Origin: CAZUXY01 sp964624235
GTDB lineage: Bacteria > Spirochaetota > UBA4802 > UBA5368
Direction of reading: 5' to 3'
DNA length: 18,865 nucleotides
Assembly (NCBI GenBank): GCA_964624235.1
Contig: CAZUXY010000071.1
Coordinates: forward strand, 1-18,865
Of this stretch, positions 1 through 7,840 are shown piece after piece. The number at the start of each line of letters is the position of its first letter. The first letter of the stretch is position 1. The notes under the pieces were generated by a model, which worked only from the letters and a program-made list of their open reading frames with translations, searched no databases and was not told the DNA's origin. The position numbers and the translations under genes are program-made.

Positions 1-2
1 AG

Positions 3-50
3 TTCAGTAAATCTGAACTGTCCTTTTATAATCTGTTTTACAATAGGTGA
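3..50 (+). CDS. possible C-terminal end of the upstream ATP synthase gene (atpF?), partial
   Basis: The frame starting at base 3 is open from the window edge to a TGA at 48-50, giving 15 residues (FSKSELSFYNLFYNR). The stop shares its A with the ATG of atpH (TGATG), a junction typical of translationally coupled operon genes. In F-type operons the gene just upstream of atpH is normally atpF (subunit b), so this is the expected place for its end. The tail is too short to recognise. Frame 1 is also open, to a TAA at 64-66, and ends in IGDGGGR, so the true frame cannot be decided from this window. Confidence 0.25.
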   Translation, partial: FSKSELSFYNLFYNR

Positions 51-625
51 TGGCGGTGGCAGGTAAAGAGGCAGCTAAGGTATACGCCGGCGCTTTATTG
101 GAACTCGGACAGGAAAAGAACATGCTTTCCCGGATCGAGGAGGAGCTCGGCTTTGTGGCATCGTTGATAAATGAAGACAGGACGTTAGTGCAATATCTCA
201 ACGCTCCCGGTGTGTCGGTGGACGTAAAAAAACAATTCATAAGCAAGGTATTCTCTGACAATCTGTCAGAGCTTGTGGTTAATTTTATTAAACTCACCAT
301 AGATAAAAATCGCCAGGGTATAATCAGGGATATATATGCATCACTGAAAGAATTGATCGATGATGCAAACAACAGGCAACGAGTCAATGTAATATCGGCG
401 ATTGAACTTAATGAGGAATCGAAAAAGAAAATCAAGCTGGCCCTGGAAGACAAGTATAAGAAAGAAATAATTCTGGAAGAAAAGACGGATGAAACCATTC
501 TTGGCGGTATTGTTATTAAAATCGGCGATGTTATTATAGATTCATCTTTAGCCAAGGATTTGAGAATAATCAAAGAAAACCTACTTATCAGCAAAGTCAG
601 AAATGAGGCGGCCTATGAAGATTAA
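50..625 (+). CDS. atpH: ATP synthase F1 subunit delta
   Basis: This is the delta (OSCP-like) subunit of the F-type ATP synthase, which caps the alpha3beta3 hexamer and ties it to the b-subunit peripheral stalk on the cytoplasmic face of the inner membrane. The 191-residue product has the family's usual length. It starts with the typical AAKVYAGALLELG helix and ends with the characteristic region around ETDETILGGIVIKIGD (in this protein KTDETILGGIVIKIGDVIID), followed by a short helical tail. Position directly before atpA confirms the call. ATG 50 overlaps the preceding TGA; a GTG at 47 would add one residue. No clear Shine-Dalgarno is visible, which suits coupling to the upstream gene. Its 3' end overlaps the start of atpA. 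Confidence 0.95.
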   Translation: MAVAGKEAAKVYAGALLELGQEKNMLSRIEEELGFVASLINEDRTLVQYLNAPGVSVDVKKQFISKVFSDNLSELVVNFIKLTIDKNRQGIIRDIYASLKELIDDANNRQRVNVISAIELNEESKKKIKLALEDKYKKEIILEEKTDETILGGIVIKIGDVIIDSSLAKDLRIIKENLLISKVRNEAAYED

Positions 626-2141
626 GATTGAGGAAATCAAATCCGTTATAAAGCAGGAAATCGCAGGGTATAAATCCGAACTTGATGTCAGTGAGGTGGG
701 AACCGTTATCCAGGTAGGGGACGGGATCGCCCGCATCTACGGGCTGGAAAACGCCATGGCGGGCGAAATGCTCGAATTTCAAACCGGATCATATGGACTG
801 GTTTTCAACCTGGAGGAAGATTCCATCGGCGCCGTCGTTTTGGGAGACTACCTCGAGATAGAAGAGGGCCATTCAGTCAAGAGATTAAACCGGGTTCTGG
901 CGGTGCCGGTAGGTGATGCGATGCTGGGGCGGGTGGTTGATCCGCTTGGATTGCCCCTTGACAACAAGGGACCCATCAATACCAGCCAGATGCGCCCGGT
1001 GGAGTTTTTAGCTCCCGGTATCGCCGACCGCCAGCCGGTGAAGGTGTCTCTGCAAACCGGGATTAAGGCGATAGACTCCATGATCCCTATAGGCAGGGGT
1101 CAGCGTGAATTGATCATCGGTGACCGAAAAACCGGCAAGACCACCATCGCCATCGACACTATAATTAATCAGAAAGGAAAAAACTGTTATTGCGTATACG
1201 TTGCCATCGGTCAGAAAGCATCAACGGTGGCTTCTGTGGTTGAAAAACTGGAACAGTACGGCGCAATGGATTACACGATAGTGGTGGCGGCAAACGCATC
1301 CGACCCGGCGCCGCTGCAGTATATTGCCCCCTATGCCGGTTGTGCCATGGCGGAATACTACATGTACGAAAAGGGGAAAGACACCCTCTGTGTATACGAT
1401 GACCTTTCGAAACAGGCCAATGCCTATCGCCAGCTTTCATTGTTGCTCAGAAGACCTCCGGGACGGGAAGCGTATCCGGGTGATATTTTTTACTGCCACT
1501 CAAGGCTCCTTGAACGTGCCGCCAAACTCTCCGACGATATGGGAGGCGGATCGCTCACGGCGTTGCCTATCATCGAAACCCAGGAAGGTGAGGTTTCCGC
1601 ATATATCCCGACGAACGTGATCTCCATCACCGACGGACAGATTTATCTGCAGCCTGGTCTGTTCGCAGGGGGCATCAGGCCCGCGGTGGATGTCGGTATT
1701 TCGGTTTCTCGTGTGGGTGGAAACGCCCAGATCAAGGCAATGAGAAAATATGCGGGCTCACTGAGGCTTGACCTTGCCCAGTTCAGGGAGCTGGAAGCCT
1801 TTTCGCAGCTCGGTACCGAACTGGATGCGGCCACGCAGAAGCAGTTGGATCGTGGACAGCGGCTCGTTGAGATTCTGAAACAGAACCAGTATGTACCAAT
1901 GCCGGTTTCTGAACAGGTTTCCATAATATACGCCGGCACCCAGGGATACATAGATAAAATCCCTGTAGACAGGGTGCAGGAATTCGAAAAGCAGTTTCTG
2001 AAATTCCTCAGGGAAGCGCATCCGGAACTGTTAAGTGAAATTCTTTCAACCGGGCAGCTGGAAAACGTTGAGAAATTCGGGAAGGTAGCGGCGGATTTCG
2101 CCGACAGTTTCCTCGCGGGGACCAAGGCGGACGTACGATAA
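615..2141 (+). CDS. atpA: ATP synthase F1 subunit alpha
   Basis: Alpha subunit of the F1 sector. It carries the non-catalytic nucleotide sites and alternates with beta in the hexamer. With the start at ATG 615 the protein is 508 residues and the P-loop GDRKTGKT falls at 169-176, the same numbering as in E. coli alpha. The alpha/beta family signature PAVDVGISVS lies near residues 356-365, followed by Arg366, the expected arginine finger in SRVGG. An in-frame ATG at 603 would add MRRP, but 615 has GAGG six bases upstream (605-608) and gives the normal MKIKIEEI start. The gene overlaps the end of atpH by 11 bases, consistent with coupled translation. All expected motifs are intact. Confidence 0.97.
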   Translation: MKIKIEEIKSVIKQEIAGYKSELDVSEVGTVIQVGDGIARIYGLENAMAGEMLEFQTGSYGLVFNLEEDSIGAVVLGDYLEIEEGHSVKRLNRVLAVPVGDAMLGRVVDPLGLPLDNKGPINTSQMRPVEFLAPGIADRQPVKVSLQTGIKAIDSMIPIGRGQRELIIGDRKTGKTTIAIDTIINQKGKNCYCVYVAIGQKASTVASVVEKLEQYGAMDYTIVVAANASDPAPLQYIAPYAGCAMAEYYMYEKGKDTLCVYDDLSKQANAYRQLSLLLRRPPGREAYPGDIFYCHSRLLERAAKLSDDMGGGSLTALPIIETQEGEVSAYIPTNVISITDGQIYLQPGLFAGGIRPAVDVGISVSRVGGNAQIKAMRKYAGSLRLDLAQFRELEAFSQLGTELDAATQKQLDRGQRLVEILKQNQYVPMPVSEQVSIIYAGTQGYIDKIPVDRVQEFEKQFLKFLREAHPELLSEILSTGQLENVEKFGKVAADFADSFLAGTKADVR

Positions 2142-2180
2142 GCGGGTTTACTCATAAATAACTGAAAAAGGGACTATACC

Positions 2181-3065
2181 GTGGCAACCCAAAGGGAAAT
2201 ACTGAAAAGGATCCGATCGGTCAAAAGCACCCGAAAGATAACCAAGACCATGGAAATGATATCTACTTCCAAGATGAAGAAGATGCAGAACCGTCTTTCC
2301 ATGACTAAACCGTACGCACAGAAAATTGACCAGCTGATACGGCATCTGCGGGAAAGCGGGACTGAAGACGTGGTTGACGAGCTGTTGAGAGAAAGAGCTG
2401 AACCCAACAGGATTCTGATATTGATGATCACCGGGAACCGCGGACTCTGCGGCGGGTACAACACCAATGTAATCGAAAATACCCTGGCGATGAAGAACAG
2501 GCTTTCAGTGGAGGAGGGTAAAGAAGTACTGCTGTATGTTATCGGCAAGAAAGCGAATGGTTACCTGAAGTTTATCCATGAACCCGTTTATAAATATCTG
2601 CTCAACCCGGAAGACAAACTGAGCTTCGATGTCGCCTCGAACATCGGGGAAGAACTGATAAACATGTTTCTTAATGCGGAGGTCGACGAAGTTTATATTT
2701 CTTCGACGAGAGTGATAACCACCTCATCGCAGAAACCCATGATAACCAGACTGCTCCCGGTAAGCCCTGACAAGGGCGAAGTCGATGAAAGTGAGACGGA
2801 ATTTAATCTGCAGTATATCTTCGAGCCCAGCCCGTATAAAATCTTTTCGTCCCTGCTTCCACTGTATATAAAGGTTTCCTTATACACCAGTATACTGGAG
2901 GCGAGTTATTCCGAGCAGTTCGCACGAAGGGTTGCCATGAAAAATGCAACCGATGCGGCCACGGAAATGGTGAGGGCGCTCACGATCACCTATAACCGTG
3001 TACGTCAGGCGAAGATCACCAATGAAATCGCCGAGATCGTGGGTGGTGCATCAGCACTTGAATGA
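2181..3065 (+). CDS. atpG: ATP synthase F1 subunit gamma
   Basis: Gamma is the central rotor shaft: its long N- and C-terminal helices form the coiled coil inside the alpha3beta3 ring that couples proton flow through F0 to catalysis. The 294-residue product has the normal length. It begins with the conserved region ILKRIRSVKSTRKITKTMEM, has the Rossmann-like segment with MITGNRGLCGGYN near residues 85-97, and ends with the conserved YNRVRQAKITNEIAEIVGGA helix. The start is GTG 2181, preceded by AAAAGGGA about eight bases upstream. It lies 39 bases after atpA and 62 bases before atpD in the same operon. Confidence 0.96.
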   Translation: MATQREILKRIRSVKSTRKITKTMEMISTSKMKKMQNRLSMTKPYAQKIDQLIRHLRESGTEDVVDELLRERAEPNRILILMITGNRGLCGGYNTNVIENTLAMKNRLSVEEGKEVLLYVIGKKANGYLKFIHEPVYKYLLNPEDKLSFDVASNIGEELINMFLNAEVDEVYISSTRVITTSSQKPMITRLLPVSPDKGEVDESETEFNLQYIFEPSPYKIFSSLLPLYIKVSLYTSILEASYSEQFARRVAMKNATDAATEMVRALTITYNRVRQAKITNEIAEIVGGASALE

Positions 3066-3127
3066 GATTGATAGAGTACAGAACTATAAAGTCAGAAATT
3101 CATCTATCTTGAGCAAAGGAGTCTGTT

Positions 3128-4543
3128 ATGGGTAAGAACGTTGGTAAGGTAATTCAGGTTATTGGCTCTACCCTTGACGCCGAGTTCTCTGAAGGGAACC
3201 TGCCGGGAATTTATAATGCCCTGACGCTCGAAACAGAGGTCATGGGAGAAAAAAACACCATCGTTTGCGAAGTACAACAGCATCTGGGAGGAAACAAAGT
3301 CAGGGCCATCGCCCTTGCATCTACGGATGGAATTAAAAGGGGCACCTCGATCATTGATACGGGAGCGCCCATATCCGTTCCTGTGGGAGAGGAAACACTG
3401 GGAAGGGTATTTAACCTGCTGGGCAACACCGTCGATAAAAAGGGGCCGGTTCAGATCAAGGAAAGAAGACCCATACACCAGGACCCTCCCAAATTCGATC
3501 AACTTCAGCCGAAATCCGAGATCTTTGAAACGGGCATAAAAGTGGTCGACCTGCTGGAACCGTACATTAAAGGCGGAAAAACGGGCCTGTTCGGCGGCGC
3601 CGGTGTCGGAAAAACCGTAGTAATTATGGAACTCATCAACAACGTTGCGCAGCAGCATGGCGGCTATTCTGTGTTTGCCGGGGTGGGTGAGCGCACACGC
3701 GAGGGGAACGACCTCTGGCTGGAAATGCAGGAATCCGGTGTTATCAATAAGGCATGCCTCTGCTACGGACAGATGAACGAACCGCCGGGAGCCCGCCTGA
3801 GAGTGGCGTTGAGCGCACTTACCATGTGTGAATATTTTCGTGATATGTCCGGAAGGGACGTGCTGTTGTTTATCGACAACATTTTCCGGTTTTCACAGGC
3901 AGGATCCGAAGTGTCCGCACTGCTGGGACGTATGCCTTCGGCGGTCGGTTATCAGCCCACACTGGCGACGGAAATGGGCGCCTTGCAGGAAAGGATAACC
4001 TCAACGAAACACGGTTCCATTACATCGGTGCAGGCGATATATGTGCCGGCCGACGACCTTACCGACCCGGCCCCGGCCACGGCTTTTATCCACCTGGATG
4101 CCCAGACGGTTCTTTCGCGGCAGATTGCGGAAAAAGGTATTTACCCCGCGGTCGATCCGCTGGAATCCTCCTCGCGGCTCCTTGCGCCCGACCTGATCGG
4201 GGAAGAGCACTATTATGTAGCGATGGAAGTTAAACGTATACTGCAGCGATACAAAGATCTCCAGGATATAATCGCGATACTCGGGATGGACGAGCTTTCA
4301 GAAGAAGACAAACTCCTGGTACAGAGGGCAAGGAAGATCGAGCGCTTTCTCTCACAGCCGTTCTTCGTCGCCGAGCAGTTTACCGGATTCAAGGGTAAAT
4401 ATGTAAAACTGGAAGACACCATAAAGAGTTTCAAGGCCGTAATCAGGGGGGAATTTGATCATCTTCCAGAACAGGCCTTTTACATGGTAGGGGACATTGA
4501 AGAAGCGGTCGAGAAGGCCAAAAAGCTCCAGGCAGGTGTATAA
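3128..4543 (+). CDS. atpD: ATP synthase F1 subunit beta (catalytic)
   Basis: Beta is the catalytic subunit that makes ATP from ADP and phosphate. The 471-residue product contains the P-loop GGAGVGKT at 156-163 and the catalytic glutamate Glu188 in VGERTREGNDL. It also has the PSAVGYQPTLATEMG region, the adenine/beta signature around VPADDLTDPAPA, and the DELSEED lever motif in GMDELSEEDK that touches gamma. No key residue is missing. ATG 3128 is set by a strong AAAGGAG (3115-3121) six bases upstream, the best ribosome binding site in the operon. That fits the need for three beta copies per complex. Only three bases separate its stop from atpC. Confidence 0.98.
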   Translation: MGKNVGKVIQVIGSTLDAEFSEGNLPGIYNALTLETEVMGEKNTIVCEVQQHLGGNKVRAIALASTDGIKRGTSIIDTGAPISVPVGEETLGRVFNLLGNTVDKKGPVQIKERRPIHQDPPKFDQLQPKSEIFETGIKVVDLLEPYIKGGKTGLFGGAGVGKTVVIMELINNVAQQHGGYSVFAGVGERTREGNDLWLEMQESGVINKACLCYGQMNEPPGARLRVALSALTMCEYFRDMSGRDVLLFIDNIFRFSQAGSEVSALLGRMPSAVGYQPTLATEMGALQERITSTKHGSITSVQAIYVPADDLTDPAPATAFIHLDAQTVLSRQIAEKGIYPAVDPLESSSRLLAPDLIGEEHYYVAMEVKRILQRYKDLQDIIAILGMDELSEEDKLLVQRARKIERFLSQPFFVAEQFTGFKGKYVKLEDTIKSFKAVIRGEFDHLPEQAFYMVGDIEEAVEKAKKLQAGV

Positions 4544-4546
4544 GCC

Positions 4547-4942
4547 ATGCCCATGAAGATAAACTGCAGCATCCTGACACCCGACAGGGTTTTGTATGAG
4601 GGCCAGGTGCATTTCGCCGTTGTACAGGCATATGACGGGGAGGTGGGATTTCTCTATAACCATGCTCCCTTTGTATCAGAGCTTGGCGTGGGGGAGATTC
4701 GCCTGAGAACCGGTGATATTACCGAGTACCTGGTGGTGGAGGGCGGCTTCGTCGAGATGAGGGAAAACCACCTTACCCTGCTTGCGGAAAACGCCTTGAA
4801 GCAGGCGGATCTGGTTAAAAGCGAACTTGAACAGGCCATTGCAACCGCACAAACGCATGAGCCTGCCTCTCAGACGGAAAGAATAAAACTGCAAGTTGAA
4901 TTGAGAAAACTGAAAGCGAGGCTTAAAGTGGTTTCACACTGA
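4547..4942 (+). CDS. atpC: ATP synthase F1 subunit epsilon
   Basis: Epsilon binds the foot of gamma and the c-ring and can inhibit ATP hydrolysis through its C-terminal helices. The 131-residue product has the N-terminal beta-sandwich pattern (ILTPDRVLYEG, then GEVGFLYNHAPF and VVEGGFVEM) and a C-terminal two-helix region from about residue 84 rich in Lys, Glu and Gln. Length is normal. ATG 4547 is the first in-frame start after atpD; a second ATG at 4553 is possible. It is the last gene of the operon and is followed by a terminator. Confidence 0.95.
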   Translation: MPMKINCSILTPDRVLYEGQVHFAVVQAYDGEVGFLYNHAPFVSELGVGEIRLRTGDITEYLVVEGGFVEMRENHLTLLAENALKQADLVKSELEQAIATAQTHEPASQTERIKLQVELRKLKARLKVVSH

Positions 4943-4968
4943 ATATATTCTCCATAGGTGTTTTTCTG

Positions 4969-5001
4969 AAAGGATGCCGTTGCCGGCATCCTTTTGTTTT
5001 T
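4969..5001 (+). terminator. rho-independent terminator of the atp operon
   Basis: A perfect 11-bp stem (4969-4979 with 4984-4994, core GGATGCCG/CGGCATCC) closes on the four-base loop TTGC. It runs into the T-rich tract TTTTGTTTTT (4992-5001). It lies 27 bases after the atpC stop. This is a textbook intrinsic terminator and marks the end of the ATP synthase transcript. Confidence 0.93.
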
Positions 5002-5302
5002 CTATATGCGGTTCGGTATTTCGCATACTGCGTCTGCTCAATGGCTGATTATCGAATGAAAGACAAGAAGCCGGGATTCTGATTTTTAATTGAAATAAAA
5101 AATCCGATCATTACCGATAATATAAGTGAATACCCTTATTCAGGGGTGAAATTATGCCTGCAGGGCTGGGAAAAATACCTGTCCGGATCAGGGAAATCAG
5201 GCTGGGCCCGCCCATGCATTTGCCGCTGGTGAGAACACGAAGGAACAAAAGGATTGAAATTATATATCCCGGAAAGTATCATTAATGTGAACAGGGTTTA
5301 CC
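5002..5302. other. intergenic region upstream of the acidic gene pair
   Basis: This stretch between the atp terminator and the 5303 gene holds no recognisable conserved gene. The only candidates inside are the small ORF 5154-5285 and a weak promoter-like pair: TTGAAA at 5090-5095 and GATAAT at 5116-5121, whose 20-base spacing is longer than usual. A promoter for the 5303 operon must lie here because the terminator isolates it from atp transcription. Confidence 0.4.
5154..5285 (+). CDS. possible small basic protein, 43 residues
   Basis: ATG 5154 opens a 43-codon frame ending in TAA 5283-5285, only 17 bases before the next gene. It has a ribosome-binding-like AGGGGTGA at 5142-5149, about four bases upstream. 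The predicted product begins MPAGLGKIPVRIREIRLG and is rich in Arg and Lys, in contrast to the very acidic protein that follows. I do not recognise a family. It could equally be a chance ORF in a leader region; comparison with related genomes would decide. Confidence 0.25.
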   Translation: MPAGLGKIPVRIREIRLGPPMHLPLVRTRRNKRIEIIYPGKYH

Positions 5303-7840
5303 GTGCGTTATAAAAAAAACTCAATCATAGAACCGGACTATTCCAGGGAGCTTGAAGAAATAGCGGAAATCCCGGAAAAAGTTTCCGAGGGGACACCTGT
5401 AGATGAGGGTGTTCATAATGCCCCTATTGGAAAGGAAGAATTACCCGGTGCGGGCGCTCCCATGGAAGAATTACTGGTTCCCCCCGGCAGCTTTTCAGAA
5501 TCGATGATTGTCGAAGATGATTACCGTGCAACTGCCGCAGGCATCCAAAGGGGTAATTTTGCCGCGCCGAAGATCTGGCGCGAGCTCCCCGGGATTACCG
5601 ATTCGGCGGCGGATGAATCTGTACTTGCGGGTGAAGAACTGGACATTGGTTCAGTCGCCTCAGAGATCGATTCCATGGTTAAACGTGAAGCCGGCACGGT
5701 GCCCCCGACGAAAGTCGCTGTTGAGGAGGAGTCGTTATTGCATAAATATCACCTTGAAGCGATGGAAGCTCCGAGGGAACAGAACGGCGATATCATCATA
5801 GAAGAAGATGATGACATAGACCTTGATTACTATTCACTGGAAGAATTAAAGCGAAAGGCGACCGACCCCCTGGAATCTTTCGAATTATCCCAGCAGGAAA
5901 TACCCGAACCGGACTTCACGGTATCCGTCACACCCGCCTCCGGGAAAAAGCCTAAGGGAAAGAAGAAAGATGGAAAAGCCGAATCGCATGAAGACCGGAA
6001 GGCGCCCCCAAAGGACAATACGATAGTCATCGAAGTTCCTGAGGAACTCAGAAAGAAATTGCCCGGTGATTTTGATATTAAAGATCTGGGAATAATCGAT
6101 CTGCTTGAAGCTGAACAGATCGCGAATGAAAATATTTTACTCTTTTCCGAAGACGAGATCATTGAAGAGCTTGAAGAGTTTGACCTGCTTCCCGTTAAAG
6201 AGCATGCTGCCGCAGAGGAGACAAAGGATCATTCCATGGACGGCCGCGGGTCCCCTGCTGGAACGGGTATTGAAGAAGATGAAGAAGAGAACAGGGCCGA
6301 TGATGAGGATGACCGGATACACGAAGAGGCTGCAGATGAGGTGAAGGAAAAGGTCGTCCCGGTGGAAGACGGGGTTGCGGATAAGACGCCAGGGGAGGAA
6401 ATACCCGAGGCTGCTTTCGGGGAAAACGAACCGGAGGCGGCGGAAATATTAATGGAAGAAGTCATCCTCACAGGAGAGGGAGAAGCAGTACCGATAGTGC
6501 GGGAAACGGCGCCTGATGAGGGGGAAGTGACGCCTGTCGTGCTGTATGAAGAAATTCATCAGGATGTGCGGATGGTCGATGAATCGCCACAGGGAAGGAA
6601 AGAAGATGAAGCAACAGAGGCGGCGGATTCGTATGAGGTTTCCAAGGTATCCGGTGTTCCACCTGTACTGACCGATGCAATAGATGATAGTATCGATGTG
6701 GAAATGAAATATTCTTCCGCGGCGGACCTCCCCGGACCACCGAGGGTAATCGGCGACTTCCCGACAGTGTCAGGCAGGCAAACATCTCTGGAAGACCTGG
6801 TGCAACCTCAAACCGGTAATGACGGGAACATGGCTGTGTTCGAAACGAAATCCGATCTGGTTAAAGAGGTGATTCCGATCCAGATGCTTAAATCCGAGCA
6901 AACCGGCGACACCGTTAAGTTCATTGATGATGAGTTGGTGGAATCGCCGGCTGACAGTGATCAAACGTCCATAACCGTAGATGAACTGGAAAGGATTTCA
7001 TCTGAAATAATACAATCGGTCGAGGGTGATGCGATTTTACTTGCCGAGGGTGAACCGTCGGGTGATTTTACCAGGGTTGCCGGCATCATGCGGGGTACCA
7101 CTCCTGCTTTCGAAGACCTGTTGCAGGATTTCAAGGAGGAGCAGACTCATGGCGATGAAGATGTCAGTATGGTAAACAGCGTTTTTGAAGCCGAGGATTA
7201 CGCTCATTATATTGATGATTTGGACAGGAAGCCGGAACTGCCGGGAGGGAAAAGGTCGTCGGTATCCATCGAGATACTCGGTATTAACAAAAGGGAGCTG
7301 AATGAACTTGAGAATTCTATATTTCAGAGGGAATACGATAAAGTAAACATCGAGGAAGAACTGGGCGGCATGCGTCCGGGGATGGACCAGCCTGAATTTG
7401 ATGTGAATCTGCTTAAGCGGTGTAAATATATAAGCTCGCAACAAAACGCTCTTTCGTTAGATGAAAGGAAAAGCATTGAAGAGGATATGATCGCGGAAAC
7501 GGGTCTGGTTATTGAAGAGGATATAGAAGAGGTAAAAAATCGTCTGGAACAGCTCAGAATGCATAAGGGTCTTCCGAACGAAAAGATTTCTTTTAATGAT
7601 GCGAATAATGGTAAGGATATCATAACCGATATAAGCGATAAGGTTTTCATCATTGACGATAAAACCGACAGGGAGCGCTTTATTAATTCCATACCCGTGG
7701 AAAAACGCGAAAACCTGACCCGGCTGTTGAAATATCTGGATGGCATGTTCGAAAAACTGCCTGAAGAGGTAATACGGAAATTCGCCACATCCGAATATTT
7801 CGATCTGTATAACAAAGTACTGAATGATCTGGGTGTATGA
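5303..7840 (+). CDS. large acidic, mostly disordered protein with conserved C-terminal region
   Basis: This 845-residue protein has no signal peptide or membrane segment and is probably cytoplasmic. Most of residues 1-640 is low-complexity sequence dominated by Glu and Asp, with Pro, Gly and Ser. An ordered-looking island at about 238-300 is followed by a loosely similar patch near 559-586, with ILLFSEDE and AILLAEGE as counterparts. A Lys-rich patch (GKKPKGKKKDGK) lies near residue 215. From about 645 to the end the composition becomes normal and helical, ending in EKLPEEVIRKFATSEYFDLY and LNDLGV. I recall similar C-termini in spirochaete proteins but cannot verify it. GTG 5303 is supported by AGGG six bases upstream. 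The stop overlaps the next gene (ATGA), so the two are probably co-translated and may act together. The function is unknown. Confidence 0.85.
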   Translation: MRYKKNSIIEPDYSRELEEIAEIPEKVSEGTPVDEGVHNAPIGKEELPGAGAPMEELLVPPGSFSESMIVEDDYRATAAGIQRGNFAAPKIWRELPGITDSAADESVLAGEELDIGSVASEIDSMVKREAGTVPPTKVAVEEESLLHKYHLEAMEAPREQNGDIIIEEDDDIDLDYYSLEELKRKATDPLESFELSQQEIPEPDFTVSVTPASGKKPKGKKKDGKAESHEDRKAPPKDNTIVIEVPEELRKKLPGDFDIKDLGIIDLLEAEQIANENILLFSEDEIIEELEEFDLLPVKEHAAAEETKDHSMDGRGSPAGTGIEEDEEENRADDEDDRIHEEAADEVKEKVVPVEDGVADKTPGEEIPEAAFGENEPEAAEILMEEVILTGEGEAVPIVRETAPDEGEVTPVVLYEEIHQDVRMVDESPQGRKEDEATEAADSYEVSKVSGVPPVLTDAIDDSIDVEMKYSSAADLPGPPRVIGDFPTVSGRQTSLEDLVQPQTGNDGNMAVFETKSDLVKEVIPIQMLKSEQTGDTVKFIDDELVESPADSDQTSITVDELERISSEIIQSVEGDAILLAEGEPSGDFTRVAGIMRGTTPAFEDLLQDFKEEQTHGDEDVSMVNSVFEAEDYAHYIDDLDRKPELPGGKRSSVSIEILGINKRELNELENSIFQREYDKVNIEEELGGMRPGMDQPEFDVNLLKRCKYISSQQNALSLDERKSIEEDMIAETGLVIEEDIEEVKNRLEQLRMHKGLPNEKISFNDANNGKDIITDISDKVFIIDDKTDRERFINSIPVEKRENLTRLLKYLDGMFEKLPEEVIRKFATSEYFDLYNKVLNDLGV

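Noticed and set aside
4..594. 196-codon open frame on the minus strand opposite atpH
   Set aside because: It is the antisense shadow of atpH, which has clear family similarity and operon context.
1643..2155. 170-codon minus-strand frame opposite atpA
   Set aside because: Antisense shadow; Ser/Pro/Cys-rich composition is typical of reverse reading of a coding region.
7324..7815. 163-codon minus-strand frame opposite the acidic gene
   Set aside because: Ser-rich mirror of Glu/Asp-rich codons with no ribosome binding site; shadow of the + strand gene.
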